Source of the DNA: Kriegella sp963975415
Lineage (GTDB): Bacteria > Bacteroidota > Bacteroidia > Flavobacteriales > Flavobacteriaceae
DNA length: 64,000 bases
Assembly: GCF_963975415.1 (NCBI RefSeq)
Contig: NZ_CAXBGN010000002.1
Coordinates: 186,001-250,000 of the forward strand
Direction of reading: 5' to 3'
The position numbers were made by a program, and so were the translations under genes. Positions within the stretch are counted from its first letter, which is position 1; each line of letters starts with the position of its first letter. Of this stretch, positions 36,049 through 44,612 are shown piece after piece. The notes beneath the pieces were generated by a model that was given only the letters and a program-made list of their open reading frames with translations, was not told where the DNA came from and did not search any database.

Positions 36049-36328
36049 GTTTTTAAAAGAGAAACATCAAAGCCACCTTTCCCAAAAATTAGATTTTGAC
36101 CCCTTGCCATTGCGATTAAAAATCGAATTTTTCACAAATACTTCCTAATGCTTTCTATCGTTCTGAACTATCGGATTTTTTTTCCATCTAATTCAAAAAG
36201 CATCCATTTGCGAACAAACATAAACTGTAACTCCTTCAACTTATCCCTGTCCTGTGGGTAAAACTGTATAATCGGCTGTATGTTTCGTATACAAATCAAA
36301 AAAACTTAACTTTAAAAAAATTACAGGC

Positions 36329-37636
36329 TTGAAAAACACATTCGCCCTTCTACTACTACTGATTTCGTTGCTTCTAAGTTTTTCCTGTAAGGAAATGCCA
36401 CCCAAAATCGATATCGATGCTCCCAAGAAGATTGCTTACGGAGCAGATAGCTTACAGCTTTCCAAAGCCGAAAAGTACGATAAGGTTCTGGGTGCACTTG
36501 TTGGTTCGGCAATTGGTGATGCCATGGGGGCGTCAACCGAAATGTGGCCAAGAAAAGACATTCAGTTAAAGTATGGGTATATTACCGGGCTCACCCCTGC
36601 TGTTCGTGAACAATCACCCGAAGGAATCTGGGGGCACAACCTAATGGCCGGAGCAACCACCGATGATACGCGATGGAAACTACTTATGGTCAAGTATTTT
36701 AATGATAGTAAAGGAAAGCCGGAAGCGAAGAAATTTGCAAGGTTCATTACCGACTACTACCAATCTCTGGCCAAAACCTTGGCCGACAAAGATCTTTTTA
36801 TCAATACCGATCTATTGGACGAAAAAATCGAAAAAATGGATTGGATCAAAGAATGGGCCCGGGTTTCCCTAGCCTATCAAGAAAGTGACGAGGCTTATCA
36901 AAAATCGTTAAATCGATTTTATGGAGGAGAAATGTCATGTGCCGGGCAGCTTTACACACCCATGTTCGGCCTTATCGCCTACAATGTGGAAGATGCCTAT
37001 AACATGGGCTACAGCCATTCCATTTTTGATTTGGGATATGCCAAAGATATATCTGGACTAGTGGCTGGTATGACCCAAATGGCGATGCGCACCCACGACA
37101 TGGACTCTATTTTAAATACCGCGACCTTTGTCGACCCCAACGGGTACCAAGACAGTAGATTGGTTGGTCGTATCGCCTATTCGGTCGCCGATGTTTCAAT
37201 AAAACATGTGTTGAGCATCAAAGATTTGGTTTTAATCGATTCGGTATTCGCCAAAGATTCCCTACTATTTAAAATCCCCAAAAATTTTCAAGGAACTAAA
37301 AGCGATTGGGCTCGTCAAGAAATGGTCTACCAGTTTTTAGAAAAGAATGAAAAAGCCATCGCCTTCCATGCCGGTGAAATCTGGCAAATTCTGGTTACTG
37401 CCCTGCAGTTCGGAGAGGGAGATTTCACGAAAACCATGCAATTTATTGTAAACTATGGCCGCGATAATGACACTGTGGCCGCCGTTGCGGGAATGATCCT
37501 TGGAGCTAAAGACGGGTTTACGAATCTTCCGGAAGAACTACGGAATGAAGTACTAAAAGTTAACAAAGAGCAAATGGGCATTGATCTTGAAGCATTGGCA
37601 CAAGAGCTGCTTTACGGTCAAGAACATATGCCATAG
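36329..37636 (+). CDS. ADP-ribosylglycohydrolase-family lipoprotein
   Basis: DraG/ADPRH-fold hydrolase. The domain opens KVLGALVGSAIGDAMGASTE and carries ATTDDTRW (metal-binding Thr-Asp-Asp), MRTHDMDSIL and the late NYGRDNDTVAAVAGMILGA, which holds the second metal-binding D-x-D/T set. The N-terminus is a lipoprotein signal ending LLLSFSC (Cys20), so the enzyme should be exported, unlike cytoplasmic DraG. The start is a TTG; no ATG is suitably placed. Length is 435 residues. In surface-associated members of this superfamily the substrate is often unknown and may be an N- or O-glycoside and not protein ADP-ribose. Confidence 0.85.
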   Translation: MKNTFALLLLLISLLLSFSCKEMPPKIDIDAPKKIAYGADSLQLSKAEKYDKVLGALVGSAIGDAMGASTEMWPRKDIQLKYGYITGLTPAVREQSPEGIWGHNLMAGATTDDTRWKLLMVKYFNDSKGKPEAKKFARFITDYYQSLAKTLADKDLFINTDLLDEKIEKMDWIKEWARVSLAYQESDEAYQKSLNRFYGGEMSCAGQLYTPMFGLIAYNVEDAYNMGYSHSIFDLGYAKDISGLVAGMTQMAMRTHDMDSILNTATFVDPNGYQDSRLVGRIAYSVADVSIKHVLSIKDLVLIDSVFAKDSLLFKIPKNFQGTKSDWARQEMVYQFLEKNEKAIAFHAGEIWQILVTALQFGEGDFTKTMQFIVNYGRDNDTVAAVAGMILGAKDGFTNLPEELRNEVLKVNKEQMGIDLEALAQELLYGQEHMP

Positions 37637-37683
37637 CACCCAGATTTAAACGCATCTGCTACAGTCCAATAATCCATGTAAAG

Positions 37684-39252
37684 CTACCAAACATCCTTAA
37701 CCTCACTAATCTTAAAGTCGTTAAGGGAAAGCTGAGTATTGCCTGTGTTTTTAATCGATAAATCGGTATAATTCTCAGTAGGGAACAGCTGCGAGGTCAT
37801 TACATATTGCCCTTTATTAATAAAAATCTCTATAGAAGAACGATCCACAAACAGACGGACCTCAAACTGCCCCTCTGGAAGGTTGATTATGGGCATCTGC
37901 TGGAGCCCTCCAAAGTTTTTATCAAAATTGGTCACTCCAGATTGGGAGCGATCCACTAAAAATTGTTCTTTAACCCCGTCCATAGCAAGTATCAGGCGTT
38001 CATTTGTTTGATTCTTGAAGGTAAGGTTAAAATCTTTTGCGTTTGTCATAAATCGGATTTCAGCCTGATTGAAATTATCAAATGAAATAGCTTCCTCTGC
38101 TCCCGCTTGAAGCACAATATTTGCTTCTTGCTTAGATTTTAGTAAGTCATTTAGATTTTTCAAAGGATAATTGATCAGCTCATAATTTCCCCGAATTTTT
38201 CGCAGTGATAGTTTACGAGGCAGCGTCATGGCGCTCCGCCATTTTTTGGTCGGTGTCTTTGTCGCATAGTTCCAATTGCTCATCCAACCTATAAAAATAC
38301 GGTCATTATTGGGCGTGTTATTATACGTAACCCCCGCATAATTATCGGCGCCCCAATCGACCCATCGCACATTCTTTTGGTCAGAAGTAAAGGTCTCCCC
38401 ATCAAAATCACCAACAAAGTATTGCGTGCCACTACCTCCATTCGGTGCACCAGGGTTGATGCTGATGAGCAATACCCATTTTTCCTCACCAGTTTCATCA
38501 ACAACCAATTTAAACATATCAGGACATTCCCAAACACCTCCGTGAGCACCTTGCTCCCTTCCGAATTCACTGACTTTTTTCCATTCCAATAAATTATCTG
38601 AACCCCAGATTTGTAGATGATCCCCAGCGACCAAGAGCATACTCCAAGCCTTTGTTTTTTCATTCCAGAAAACCTTGGGATCCCTAAAATCCCTTTCGCC
38701 CGGGTTTCCAATTACCGGGTTACCCTCATACTTTGTCCATGTTTCACCATTGTCTAAACTAAAAGCAACCCCCTGTGTCTCATAACGTTCCTTTCCTTCT
38801 TTTTTTGCGACGGCATCATGATACGTAAAAATAGCCACCAAAGGTGGGGCTTCATCAGAACCAAGTTTCGAAGTATTATAGACATCGACTACTGCGCTTC
38901 CAGAAAATATATAACCATGGGCATCAGGAAACAGCGCAATTGGCCTGTGTTCCCAAACCACTAAGTCTTTACTCGTTGCATGACCCCAATGCATAGGCCC
39001 CCAGACAATATCTTCAGGATAATATTGATAAAAGAGGTGGTAAACGCCTTTGTGATACACCAAGCCATTAGGGTCATTCATCCATTTTTCCTCAGGGGAA
39101 AAATGAAATTGAGGCCTATACCGTTCGTTATAATACTCCATCTTGTTGTTTTGCGTTATGACCGCAGGTTCTTTCTTCTTGGCTTGTTCTTTACAAGACA
39201 TCAAAACTATCAAAACCAACGCCAAATAAAACCTTTTTCCAATGTTATCCAT
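37684..39252 (-). CDS. GH32 fructan/sucrose hydrolase lipoprotein
   Basis: Beta-fructosidase of family GH32 (levanase, inulinase or invertase type). The signal peptide ends LMSC (Cys20), so it is a lipoprotein. The five-bladed propeller holds the nucleophile Asp60 in WMNDPNG, the stabiliser Asp in FRDPKVFW and the acid/base Glu in WECPDMF. The C-terminal beta-sandwich includes VRLFVDRSSIEIFIN. Length 522 residues is normal. No susC/susD or sugar transporter lies nearby, so it is not in a recognisable polysaccharide locus here. Exact substrate cannot be fixed. Confidence 0.93.
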   Translation of the reverse strand: MDNIGKRFYLALVLIVLMSCKEQAKKKEPAVITQNNKMEYYNERYRPQFHFSPEEKWMNDPNGLVYHKGVYHLFYQYYPEDIVWGPMHWGHATSKDLVVWEHRPIALFPDAHGYIFSGSAVVDVYNTSKLGSDEAPPLVAIFTYHDAVAKKEGKERYETQGVAFSLDNGETWTKYEGNPVIGNPGERDFRDPKVFWNEKTKAWSMLLVAGDHLQIWGSDNLLEWKKVSEFGREQGAHGGVWECPDMFKLVVDETGEEKWVLLISINPGAPNGGSGTQYFVGDFDGETFTSDQKNVRWVDWGADNYAGVTYNNTPNNDRIFIGWMSNWNYATKTPTKKWRSAMTLPRKLSLRKIRGNYELINYPLKNLNDLLKSKQEANIVLQAGAEEAISFDNFNQAEIRFMTNAKDFNLTFKNQTNERLILAMDGVKEQFLVDRSQSGVTNFDKNFGGLQQMPIINLPEGQFEVRLFVDRSSIEIFINKGQYVMTSQLFPTENYTDLSIKNTGNTQLSLNDFKISEVKDVW

Positions 39253-39272
39253 ATTGTATTCTTAAAAACGCC

Positions 39273-39305
39273 TTTGATCCTACAACCTCTAAAATAGTAT
39301 CTTTG
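39273..39305 (+). promoter_or_regulatory. Candidate promoter of the rhodanese-transferase-PNP run
   Basis: TTTG at 39273-39276 and TATCTTTG at 39298-39305 with a 21-bp spacer. It ends 22 bp before the rhodanese ATG. Confidence 0.6.
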
Positions 39306-39327
39306 TCGTTATTCCCATTCAATTATA

Positions 39328-39834
39328 ATGAAATATATTTCGTGCTTATTTATTTCTCAATTTTTTCTTCTCGGCCTCACCGCCCAGACTAAAATGGATA
39401 GAAAATTAAAGAAATTCAATAAAGAAAGTATACCCTACATATCAGCCGAAGCGCTACAGCTTTCGAAAAATGCAATTTTGTTCGATACAAGAAGGAAAGA
39501 CGAGTTCAACGTAAGCCATCTTAACAATGCCATTTGGGTGGGCTACAAAGAATTTGATATCGACTCTATCGATGCAAAGGCTATTGACAAAAGCAGCGAA
39601 ATCACGGTCTATTGCTCTATTGGTGTGCGTTCGGAAGATATCGGGGAACGATTGCAAAAAGCAGGTTATAAAAATGTCAAAAATTTGTATGGAGGCATTT
39701 TTGAATGGAAAAACAAGGGCTTTCCCGTGTACGACCCTGCAGGAAACGAGACCGAAAAAGTACATGCATTCAGCAAACATTGGGGGAAATTATTGACTAA
39801 GGGCGAAAAGGTATATGGCCCTAAAAATCGGTAG
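39328..39834 (+). CDS. Exported rhodanese-like domain protein
   Basis: Single rhodanese domain behind a signal peptide (MKYISCLFISQFFLLGLTAQ). The domain runs from LFDTRRKDEFNVSHLNNAIWVG to YGGIFEWKNKGFPV; the active-site loop is Y-C96-SIGVRS, with catalytic Cys present. Length is 168 residues. Periplasmic location is expected. Rhodanese proteins recur in gene sets with the two rSAM-associated (arsenosugar-type) transferases that follow here, but their role in those sets is unproven. Sulfur or selenium transfer is possible. Confidence 0.85.
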   Translation: MKYISCLFISQFFLLGLTAQTKMDRKLKKFNKESIPYISAEALQLSKNAILFDTRRKDEFNVSHLNNAIWVGYKEFDIDSIDAKAIDKSSEITVYCSIGVRSEDIGERLQKAGYKNVKNLYGGIFEWKNKGFPVYDPAGNETEKVHAFSKHWGKLLTKGEKVYGPKNR

Positions 39835-39909
39835 CTAATTATTCTTAAATACTTTATTTTTGAATATGGATTTTGACTTTTTGTCTTCCTTAAACTTCTA
39901 AAAATTAAA

Positions 39910-40587
39910 ATGGGTCTTATACTTCAGAAACAAGATAAAAAAGACGAACAAACTGTTCACTTCAGTTTGGTAGACACTAAGAACCTACTCCTTATTTTTA
40001 CTCGAAACCCGGAATTAGGGAAATGCAAGACGCGACTTGCCGCTACGGTAGGAAATGAAGCAGCGCTTGCCATTTACAAGTTTTTATTAAGCCACACCGT
40101 TGCGCTGACCACTAACCTGACTGTTAAAAAACAGGTGTGGTATTCTGAAGATATCTGGAACGACGATGTCTGGGACAGCACTATTTTTGAAAAAAAACTT
40201 CAAAAAGGAGCAAATCTCGGTGAGCGCATGGCCCATGCTTTTCAAGAAGGTTTTGAAAAAGGGTTTGAAAAGATCATAATAATCGGTAGTGATATGTACG
40301 ATTTAAATCAAGAGTCCCTTGAAAATGCATTTATCGCTTTGAATAATTCTGATATTGTTTTAGGCCCAGCGACCGATGGAGGATATTATTTGCTAGGTAT
40401 GAAAAAATGGACCCCCGAACCCTTTAAAAACAAGGATTGGGGTCAAAGTACGGTATTACAAGACACCCTGAATGATTTGAAGAATAAAAACATACACCTG
40501 ATGGACGTCAAAAATGATGTTGACGTATATGAAGATATCCAGCATATCGCTGCTTTTCAACCGTTTCTAAAACATAGCGAAAAATGA
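39910..40587 (+). CDS. TIGR04282-type glycosyltransferase (DUF2064, rSAM/arsenosugar-associated)
   Basis: 225-residue nucleotide-sugar transferase-fold protein. It shows LLIFTRNPELGKCKTRLAATVG (the nucleotide-binding RxPxxGxxKTRL motif), GANLGERMAHAFQEGFEKG, IIGSDMYDL and LGPATDGGYYLLG. This matches the group named transferase 1, rSAM/selenodomain-associated, also called an arsenosugar biosynthesis transferase. It overlaps the PNP gene by 4 bp. A function in transferring a ribosyl or glycosyl group in arsenosugar synthesis is a family-level proposal. Confidence 0.85.
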   Translation: MGLILQKQDKKDEQTVHFSLVDTKNLLLIFTRNPELGKCKTRLAATVGNEAALAIYKFLLSHTVALTTNLTVKKQVWYSEDIWNDDVWDSTIFEKKLQKGANLGERMAHAFQEGFEKGFEKIIIIGSDMYDLNQESLENAFIALNNSDIVLGPATDGGYYLLGMKKWTPEPFKNKDWGQSTVLQDTLNDLKNKNIHLMDVKNDVDVYEDIQHIAAFQPFLKHSEK

Positions 40588-41399
40588 GAAGAAAACAATT
40601 GAACGAATCGGTCGCATATCTTAAGGAAAAAGGATTTGAAAATCCGGAAATCGGTATCGTGCTAGGTACCGGACTCGGCAAATTGGCTTTGGAAATCAAA
40701 GACCCTATTGAAGCGCATTACAATCACATTCCGTTTTTTCCACTGGCGACAGTGGAGTTTCATGCCGGAAAGTTAATTTATGGAAGCATCGAGGGTAAAA
40801 AAGTTGTAGTGATGCAAGGTAGGTTCCATCTTTATGAGGGTTATGATTTTTTAGACATCACCTACCCCATTCGTGTGATGCACCAACTCGGAATACAAAA
40901 GCTATTTATTTCCAATGCGGCCGGGGCCATTAATCTCGATTATAAAAAGGGGGACATTATGCTGATAGAAGATCATATTAATCTTCAAGGAGGATCCCCA
41001 TTAGCCTTTAAAAATGTTGCGGAATTCGGTCATCGATTTGCTGACATGAGTGAGCCGTATGATGTTCAGATGCGAATAAAATTAGAGGAAATTGCAAAAA
41101 AAGAAACTATTTCATTGCAAAAGGGGGTATATGCTTCTGTAGTAGGCCCTCAACTTGAAACCAAGGCAGAATATCGCATGTTAAAAATACTTGGAGCCGA
41201 TGCAGTGGGTATGAGCACCGTGCCAGAGGTAATCGTCGCCAACCATTTAGACCTTCCCATTGTGGCCATATCGGTTTTGACCGACGAATGCAACCCCGAC
41301 GAACTAGACCCCGTCAACATTCAAGATATTATTGAGATAGCAGGCAAGACCGAACCCAAAATGATCAAACTGTTCAAAGAACTGATACGATCATTATAG
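40584..41399 (+). CDS. Purine nucleoside phosphorylase (PNP family I)
   Basis: Phosphorolysis of inosine and guanosine to base and ribose 1-phosphate. Motifs are IGIVLGTGLGKLALEI, VVMQGRFHLYEGY, ISNAAGAINLDYKKGDIMLI, YASVVGPQLETKAEYRML, GMSTVPEVIVAN and VLTDECNPDE. Length 271 residues is typical of the trimeric type. It sits between the two rSAM-associated transferases, overlapping the first by 4 bp. In this context it may salvage the adenine or purine nucleoside by-product of SAM-dependent chemistry, which is an inference. Confidence 0.94.
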   Translation: MRRKQLNESVAYLKEKGFENPEIGIVLGTGLGKLALEIKDPIEAHYNHIPFFPLATVEFHAGKLIYGSIEGKKVVVMQGRFHLYEGYDFLDITYPIRVMHQLGIQKLFISNAAGAINLDYKKGDIMLIEDHINLQGGSPLAFKNVAEFGHRFADMSEPYDVQMRIKLEEIAKKETISLQKGVYASVVGPQLETKAEYRMLKILGADAVGMSTVPEVIVANHLDLPIVAISVLTDECNPDELDPVNIQDIIEIAGKTEPKMIKLFKELIRSL

Positions 41400-41554
41400 C
41401 TGCAACAAGTATTGTGCCTTTACATGACATCGCTTGAATTCACCCAAACACATTAAACTTTAACTGTTAAATTTTCTGACCATCCGTAAGGTTTTCAGAT
41501 ATACAACCACTTAATTTTAGGTTCTAACAATTTTAAGTGCCCCTCATATTTTTA

Positions 41555-42259
41555 ATGAAAAACAGAAGTCTTAAAATTAGCATCATTATTCCTACCTTAA
41601 ATGAGGCCGTATATATTGCCCGTCTATTAATGTATCTACAAGAACATAGTTCGGTTAAAAATATCAAAGAAATTATTGTTGTTGATGGCGGAAGCTCTGA
41701 TGACACAACAGAGATTGCCTCCGATTTCGGGGCCATGGTATTACATAGCCCAAAAGGTCGATCAAAACAAATGAATTACGGTGCTAGACGAGCCAAAGGA
41801 CAAATTCTTTATTTCCTACATGCGGATACTTTCCCTCCAAAAAAGTTCGACACGAACATATTGAATGCCGTGGCCCATCGTCAAACTGCCGGATGTTTTC
41901 GCATGAAGTTTGACAGCAATAGTAATTTTCTTAAATTTTTTGCATCCCTTTCTGCTATTAATCACAAAATCTGTCGCGGTGGAGATCAGTCATTGTTCGT
42001 CACCAAATCTTTATTTCAAAAAATGCAGGGTTTTAATGAGGACTATCTCATTCTCGAGGATAGTGAGTTCATAGGAAGACTATACAAAGAAACCAAGTTT
42101 AAAGTATTGCCACAAAAAGTCATTACCTCTGCGCGTAAATACGAGAAGTGTGGAACATTGCGACTACAATATCATTTTGGAATAATACACTTAAAGAATA
42201 TTTTAGGAGCCGGCCCAGACCAATTGTATGACTATTACAGTAACAAAATCACACTTTAA
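41555..42259 (+). CDS. TIGR04283-type family-2 glycosyltransferase (rSAM/arsenosugar-associated)
   Basis: 234-residue GT-A enzyme. Motifs are ISIIIPTLNEAVYIARLL, EIIVVDGGSSDDTTEIA, SPKGRSKQMNYGA, LYFLHADTFPPKKF (the D-x-D-like HAD motif) and GFNEDYLILEDSEFIGRL. This fits the group called transferase 2, rSAM/selenodomain-associated. A GTG at 41537 is an alternative start; ATG 41555 (MKNRSLKISIIIP) is chosen. It follows PNP by 155 bp. The radical SAM enzyme ArsS and the methyltransferase ArsM normally linked to these transferases are not found in the window. Confidence 0.85.
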   Translation: MKNRSLKISIIIPTLNEAVYIARLLMYLQEHSSVKNIKEIIVVDGGSSDDTTEIASDFGAMVLHSPKGRSKQMNYGARRAKGQILYFLHADTFPPKKFDTNILNAVAHRQTAGCFRMKFDSNSNFLKFFASLSAINHKICRGGDQSLFVTKSLFQKMQGFNEDYLILEDSEFIGRLYKETKFKVLPQKVITSARKYEKCGTLRLQYHFGIIHLKNILGAGPDQLYDYYSNKITL

Positions 42260-42773
42260 AACTATTGCATCTTTTTTGGAAGTAATCCCCGTTTTAAATC
42301 AGAAAGACCTCAAAAAAACAAAAGACAACAGCATCTGAAAGATACTATTGCCTTTTTTGTTCAATAGCCTATCTGAACAAAATATTTTTCTAAAAAAGCC
42401 ATAATTACTATATGCCTTCAAGTAGTTTTCAATAACGTTAAAACGACCTATAACCGAAAATTATTGTTTTGAAACAACTCTCGATAAATTTCTTTTGCTT
42501 GACCATAATGAGAGTTCACAATCGGTCTCTGCTGTATTATTAAATTATACCACGGCCGGGGAAGTAGGCGAAAGATGTACAGCTATTGCACATTAATGCA
42601 AAAAATATAATTGCAATTTTCATTCACAGTTAACCAACTTACAATACACAACAACTAAGCTACCAATATAGACGAATTAAAATTGACAGAATATTTATAT
42701 GTGCCAATGGTCACAAAATTAGTGTGGATGGCTATAAAATAAGCTACAATGAAAGCCTGAAACAACACATCTA
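42260..42773. other. 514-bp AT-rich intergenic region
   Basis: It lies between the TIGR04283-type transferase and the convergent amidase gene. I see no coding sequence, RNA gene or clear terminator in it. Its length is unusual for this compact window and could mark a deletion. Confidence 0.4.
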
Positions 42774-43823
42774 TCAGTCCTCATAATCCAACAAAATACC
42801 TTCTGAAATCCATTTGGCGAGAGCCTGACGATTGTCAGGGTCCAAAATACGGCGTTGGTCTTTTTTATTACGTATATTCCCCACCTCTATAAAGGTCATT
42901 GCCGGATGCGTCTTTTTGACCAAATAGAGCGAGGTCCTATCTTCAAATGTTCCTGAATACGAACGATTAGGTTGGTATTTTTTGTATTTCTCTTGAAAAG
43001 TCTTATGAATGCTTTCCGCTAATTTTTTACCATTTTTACTCTTTTCGTGGTGATAAAAGAAAACATCGATATTCTGACCTTTACTACGGCTGTCGATATG
43101 AGTCACAATCAAACGCTGATATTTTCCTCGATTCTTTCGATACAACTCGTTTACAATCTGCACACGTTGTTTCAATCGGGCTACCTGGTTCAGGGGAATG
43201 GCCTTATCGGGGTAAGCCACTTCATCACGATCAATTTCTAAAACACGGTCATCACGAATACCGTCATTCTCATCACGGATAATAATATACACCGTTGCGC
43301 CATGCGCCAATAATTCTTTGGCCAATCGCAAGGTAATGTCATAGGCATACTCATCTTCGGCGATAGGTTTACCTCCATATATGGCCATTGCACCGGGATC
43401 CGGACCACCATGACCAGAAACTAAATAATATACATTGCCCTTGAGTCGTTCGCTTTTTGAAAGCACAATTTCATGTTTCTTGCCAAAAATGGGAAATGCC
43501 TTTCCTTCAATTTTCTTGATCTGGGTCGCCTGCTTCTTAATAGCAGGAATCACTTCGACCGTATCCAATTCTGCCACTGGAATAATATATCTTCGTCCCG
43601 CATACAAATGAACGCTATCACGCAGGTTAGAAATATTCAACGCCACAAAATCGTCAAACGAGTCATAGGGGTCGACACCCTGCTTTCTTAAAAGTGACAA
43701 AATACCATCCCCCTTTTCAGCAGTAACCGTAATTAATGAGTCTTGCGAAAAAGCAGTGGTGCCCGTGAGACAAACTCCGAGAAAAAAGAGAAGTACTTTA
43801 TTTGGTGTAAATCGATGTATCAC
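42774..43823 (-). CDS. N-acetylmuramoyl-L-alanine amidase (Amidase_3) with LysM-like N-terminal region
   Basis: Zinc hydrolase cleaving the amide between MurNAc and L-Ala in peptidoglycan. A signal peptide (VLLFFLGVCLTGTTAFSQ) is followed by a LysM-like region (KGDGILSLLRKQGVDPYDSF to YAGRRYIIPV), then the amidase domain near residues 130-345. Zinc ligands are His in YYLVSGHGGPDPGA, Glu in IAEDEYAYD and His in IVTHIDSRS; the catalytic Glu is in AMTFIEVGN. Length is 349 residues. It is periplasmic and probably acts in cell separation or wall turnover. It stands alone on this strand. Confidence 0.92.
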   Translation of the reverse strand: MIHRFTPNKVLLFFLGVCLTGTTAFSQDSLITVTAEKGDGILSLLRKQGVDPYDSFDDFVALNISNLRDSVHLYAGRRYIIPVAELDTVEVIPAIKKQATQIKKIEGKAFPIFGKKHEIVLSKSERLKGNVYYLVSGHGGPDPGAMAIYGGKPIAEDEYAYDITLRLAKELLAHGATVYIIIRDENDGIRDDRVLEIDRDEVAYPDKAIPLNQVARLKQRVQIVNELYRKNRGKYQRLIVTHIDSRSKGQNIDVFFYHHEKSKNGKKLAESIHKTFQEKYKKYQPNRSYSGTFEDRTSLYLVKKTHPAMTFIEVGNIRNKKDQRRILDPDNRQALAKWISEGILLDYED

Positions 43824-44022
43824 GACAAGTTTAAACTACAAACACCAAAAACGATGCCTAAAATTACACTCAATAGCTACAAATTTAACCAACACAACGG
43901 ATTAGAGAAAGAGATTTCGAAAGTTTAGTTAACCATTTATGAACGATAGAAAATTTCCAATAAACAACACCTAAGACTCTCATACTTGCTGTTTTTCATA
44001 ATTGTAGGTCAAGAAACAGGTG

Positions 44023-44337
44023 CTATTTCAACTGCATAATCAAAGAAATAGGTTCATTATCATTGTTCAATACTTCTTTAACATATACAATTTGTAAATT
44101 GACTGTAGAAAAAACAGCCACCCAATCTTCAAAGGTACGGGCATACCAACTATGGCCTTCTACAAAATTACCGGGGAGCCCTTTCCACGAATCGCAAATT
44201 GTTTGACTTCTATACTCGAACCCGCTTTTTATCAAAAAATATGGATGCAATGTTTGTACCACAATACTACCATTATCAGAAAGAGACTTTTTGGTATGCT
44301 CGAGCAGTTCGGCCGAACCTTCTTTTTTACTAATTAA
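44023..44337 (-). pseudogene. C-terminal remnant of a class I SAM-dependent methyltransferase
   Basis: On the minus strand the frame reads KKEGSAELLEHTKKSL, then VVQTLHPYFLI, SWKGLPGNFV, GHSWYARTFEDW and ends EPISLIMQLK before a TAG at 44023. This is the C-terminal third of methyltransferases of this type. The N-terminal ~110 residues with the SAM-binding GxGxG motif are missing. Upstream of the conserved part the frame enters low-complexity VVFLLILIS and a stop. The breakpoint coincides with a 28-nt inverted repeat (44322-44349). Most probably a decayed gene after a deletion. Family match is by pattern recognition only. Confidence 0.6.
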
Positions 44338-44349
44338 AATTAGTAAAAA
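44322..44349. repeat. Perfect inverted repeat at the methyltransferase breakpoint
   Basis: Arms TTTTTTACTAATT (44322-44334) and AATTAGTAAAAAA (44337-44349) flank an AA centre. It could be a bidirectional terminator-like hairpin or the scar of a rearrangement. Confidence 0.6.
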
Positions 44350-44612
44350 AACTACTTACCTGATTTTAAAGACAACAGTAAGAGATAAACGTCTTCAAAA
44401 CAGACAGGAATAGTGCATTCGATATAAAATACAAGTCTACTGAACACTAAATCGAGTAACGCCTGTTATTAAATAGAGTATGATCATATGATTTCAATGG
44501 AATATAATTACATTTATTGCCAATTCTATGTCTGCTAATTCGACGTTCGAATCGACCTAAATAGATTTTCAATATATATTAAAGTAATTCCATTATTAAA
44601 TTTCAAACACAC
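44350..44612. other. AT-rich upstream region of the DUF1080 gene
   Basis: No gene is seen. A 10-bp palindrome ATCATATGAT (44483-44492) is present, without a clear promoter. The stretch probably holds the DUF1080 promoter. Confidence 0.3.

Larger units (their letters stand above)
34561..36052 (+). repeat. Tandem array of four GIY-YIG cassettes built on the tRNA-Phe 3' end
   Basis: Head-to-tail units at 34561-34923 (363 bp), 34924-35284, 35285-35645 and 35646-36006 (361 bp each), and a 46-bp partial unit 36007-36052. Each unit reads in order: tRNA 3' end (CTGGAGGCACC), terminator hairpin, GIY-YIG gene, a second partial T-arm (CCCTGGTTC), and the palindrome CCCCGAAGCTTCGGGG. Units 2-4 look identical by eye. 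Unit 1 differs by a C for T at 34611 and an extra CT near 34640. The final partial unit is the tRNA 3' end and terminator only, as expected if the original tRNA tail was pushed downstream by insertion. No transposase or integrase is seen. Confidence 0.9.

Noticed and set aside
34561..36052. CRISPR array or insertion-sequence array
   Set aside because: The units are 361 bp without variable spacers, there are no cas genes, and no transposase or terminal inverted repeats are present. The repeats encode a GIY-YIG protein and tRNA fragments.
37684..39252. Polysaccharide utilisation locus around the GH32 gene
   Set aside because: No susC/susD pair, sugar transporter or regulator is found in the flanking genes, so it is treated as an isolated enzyme.
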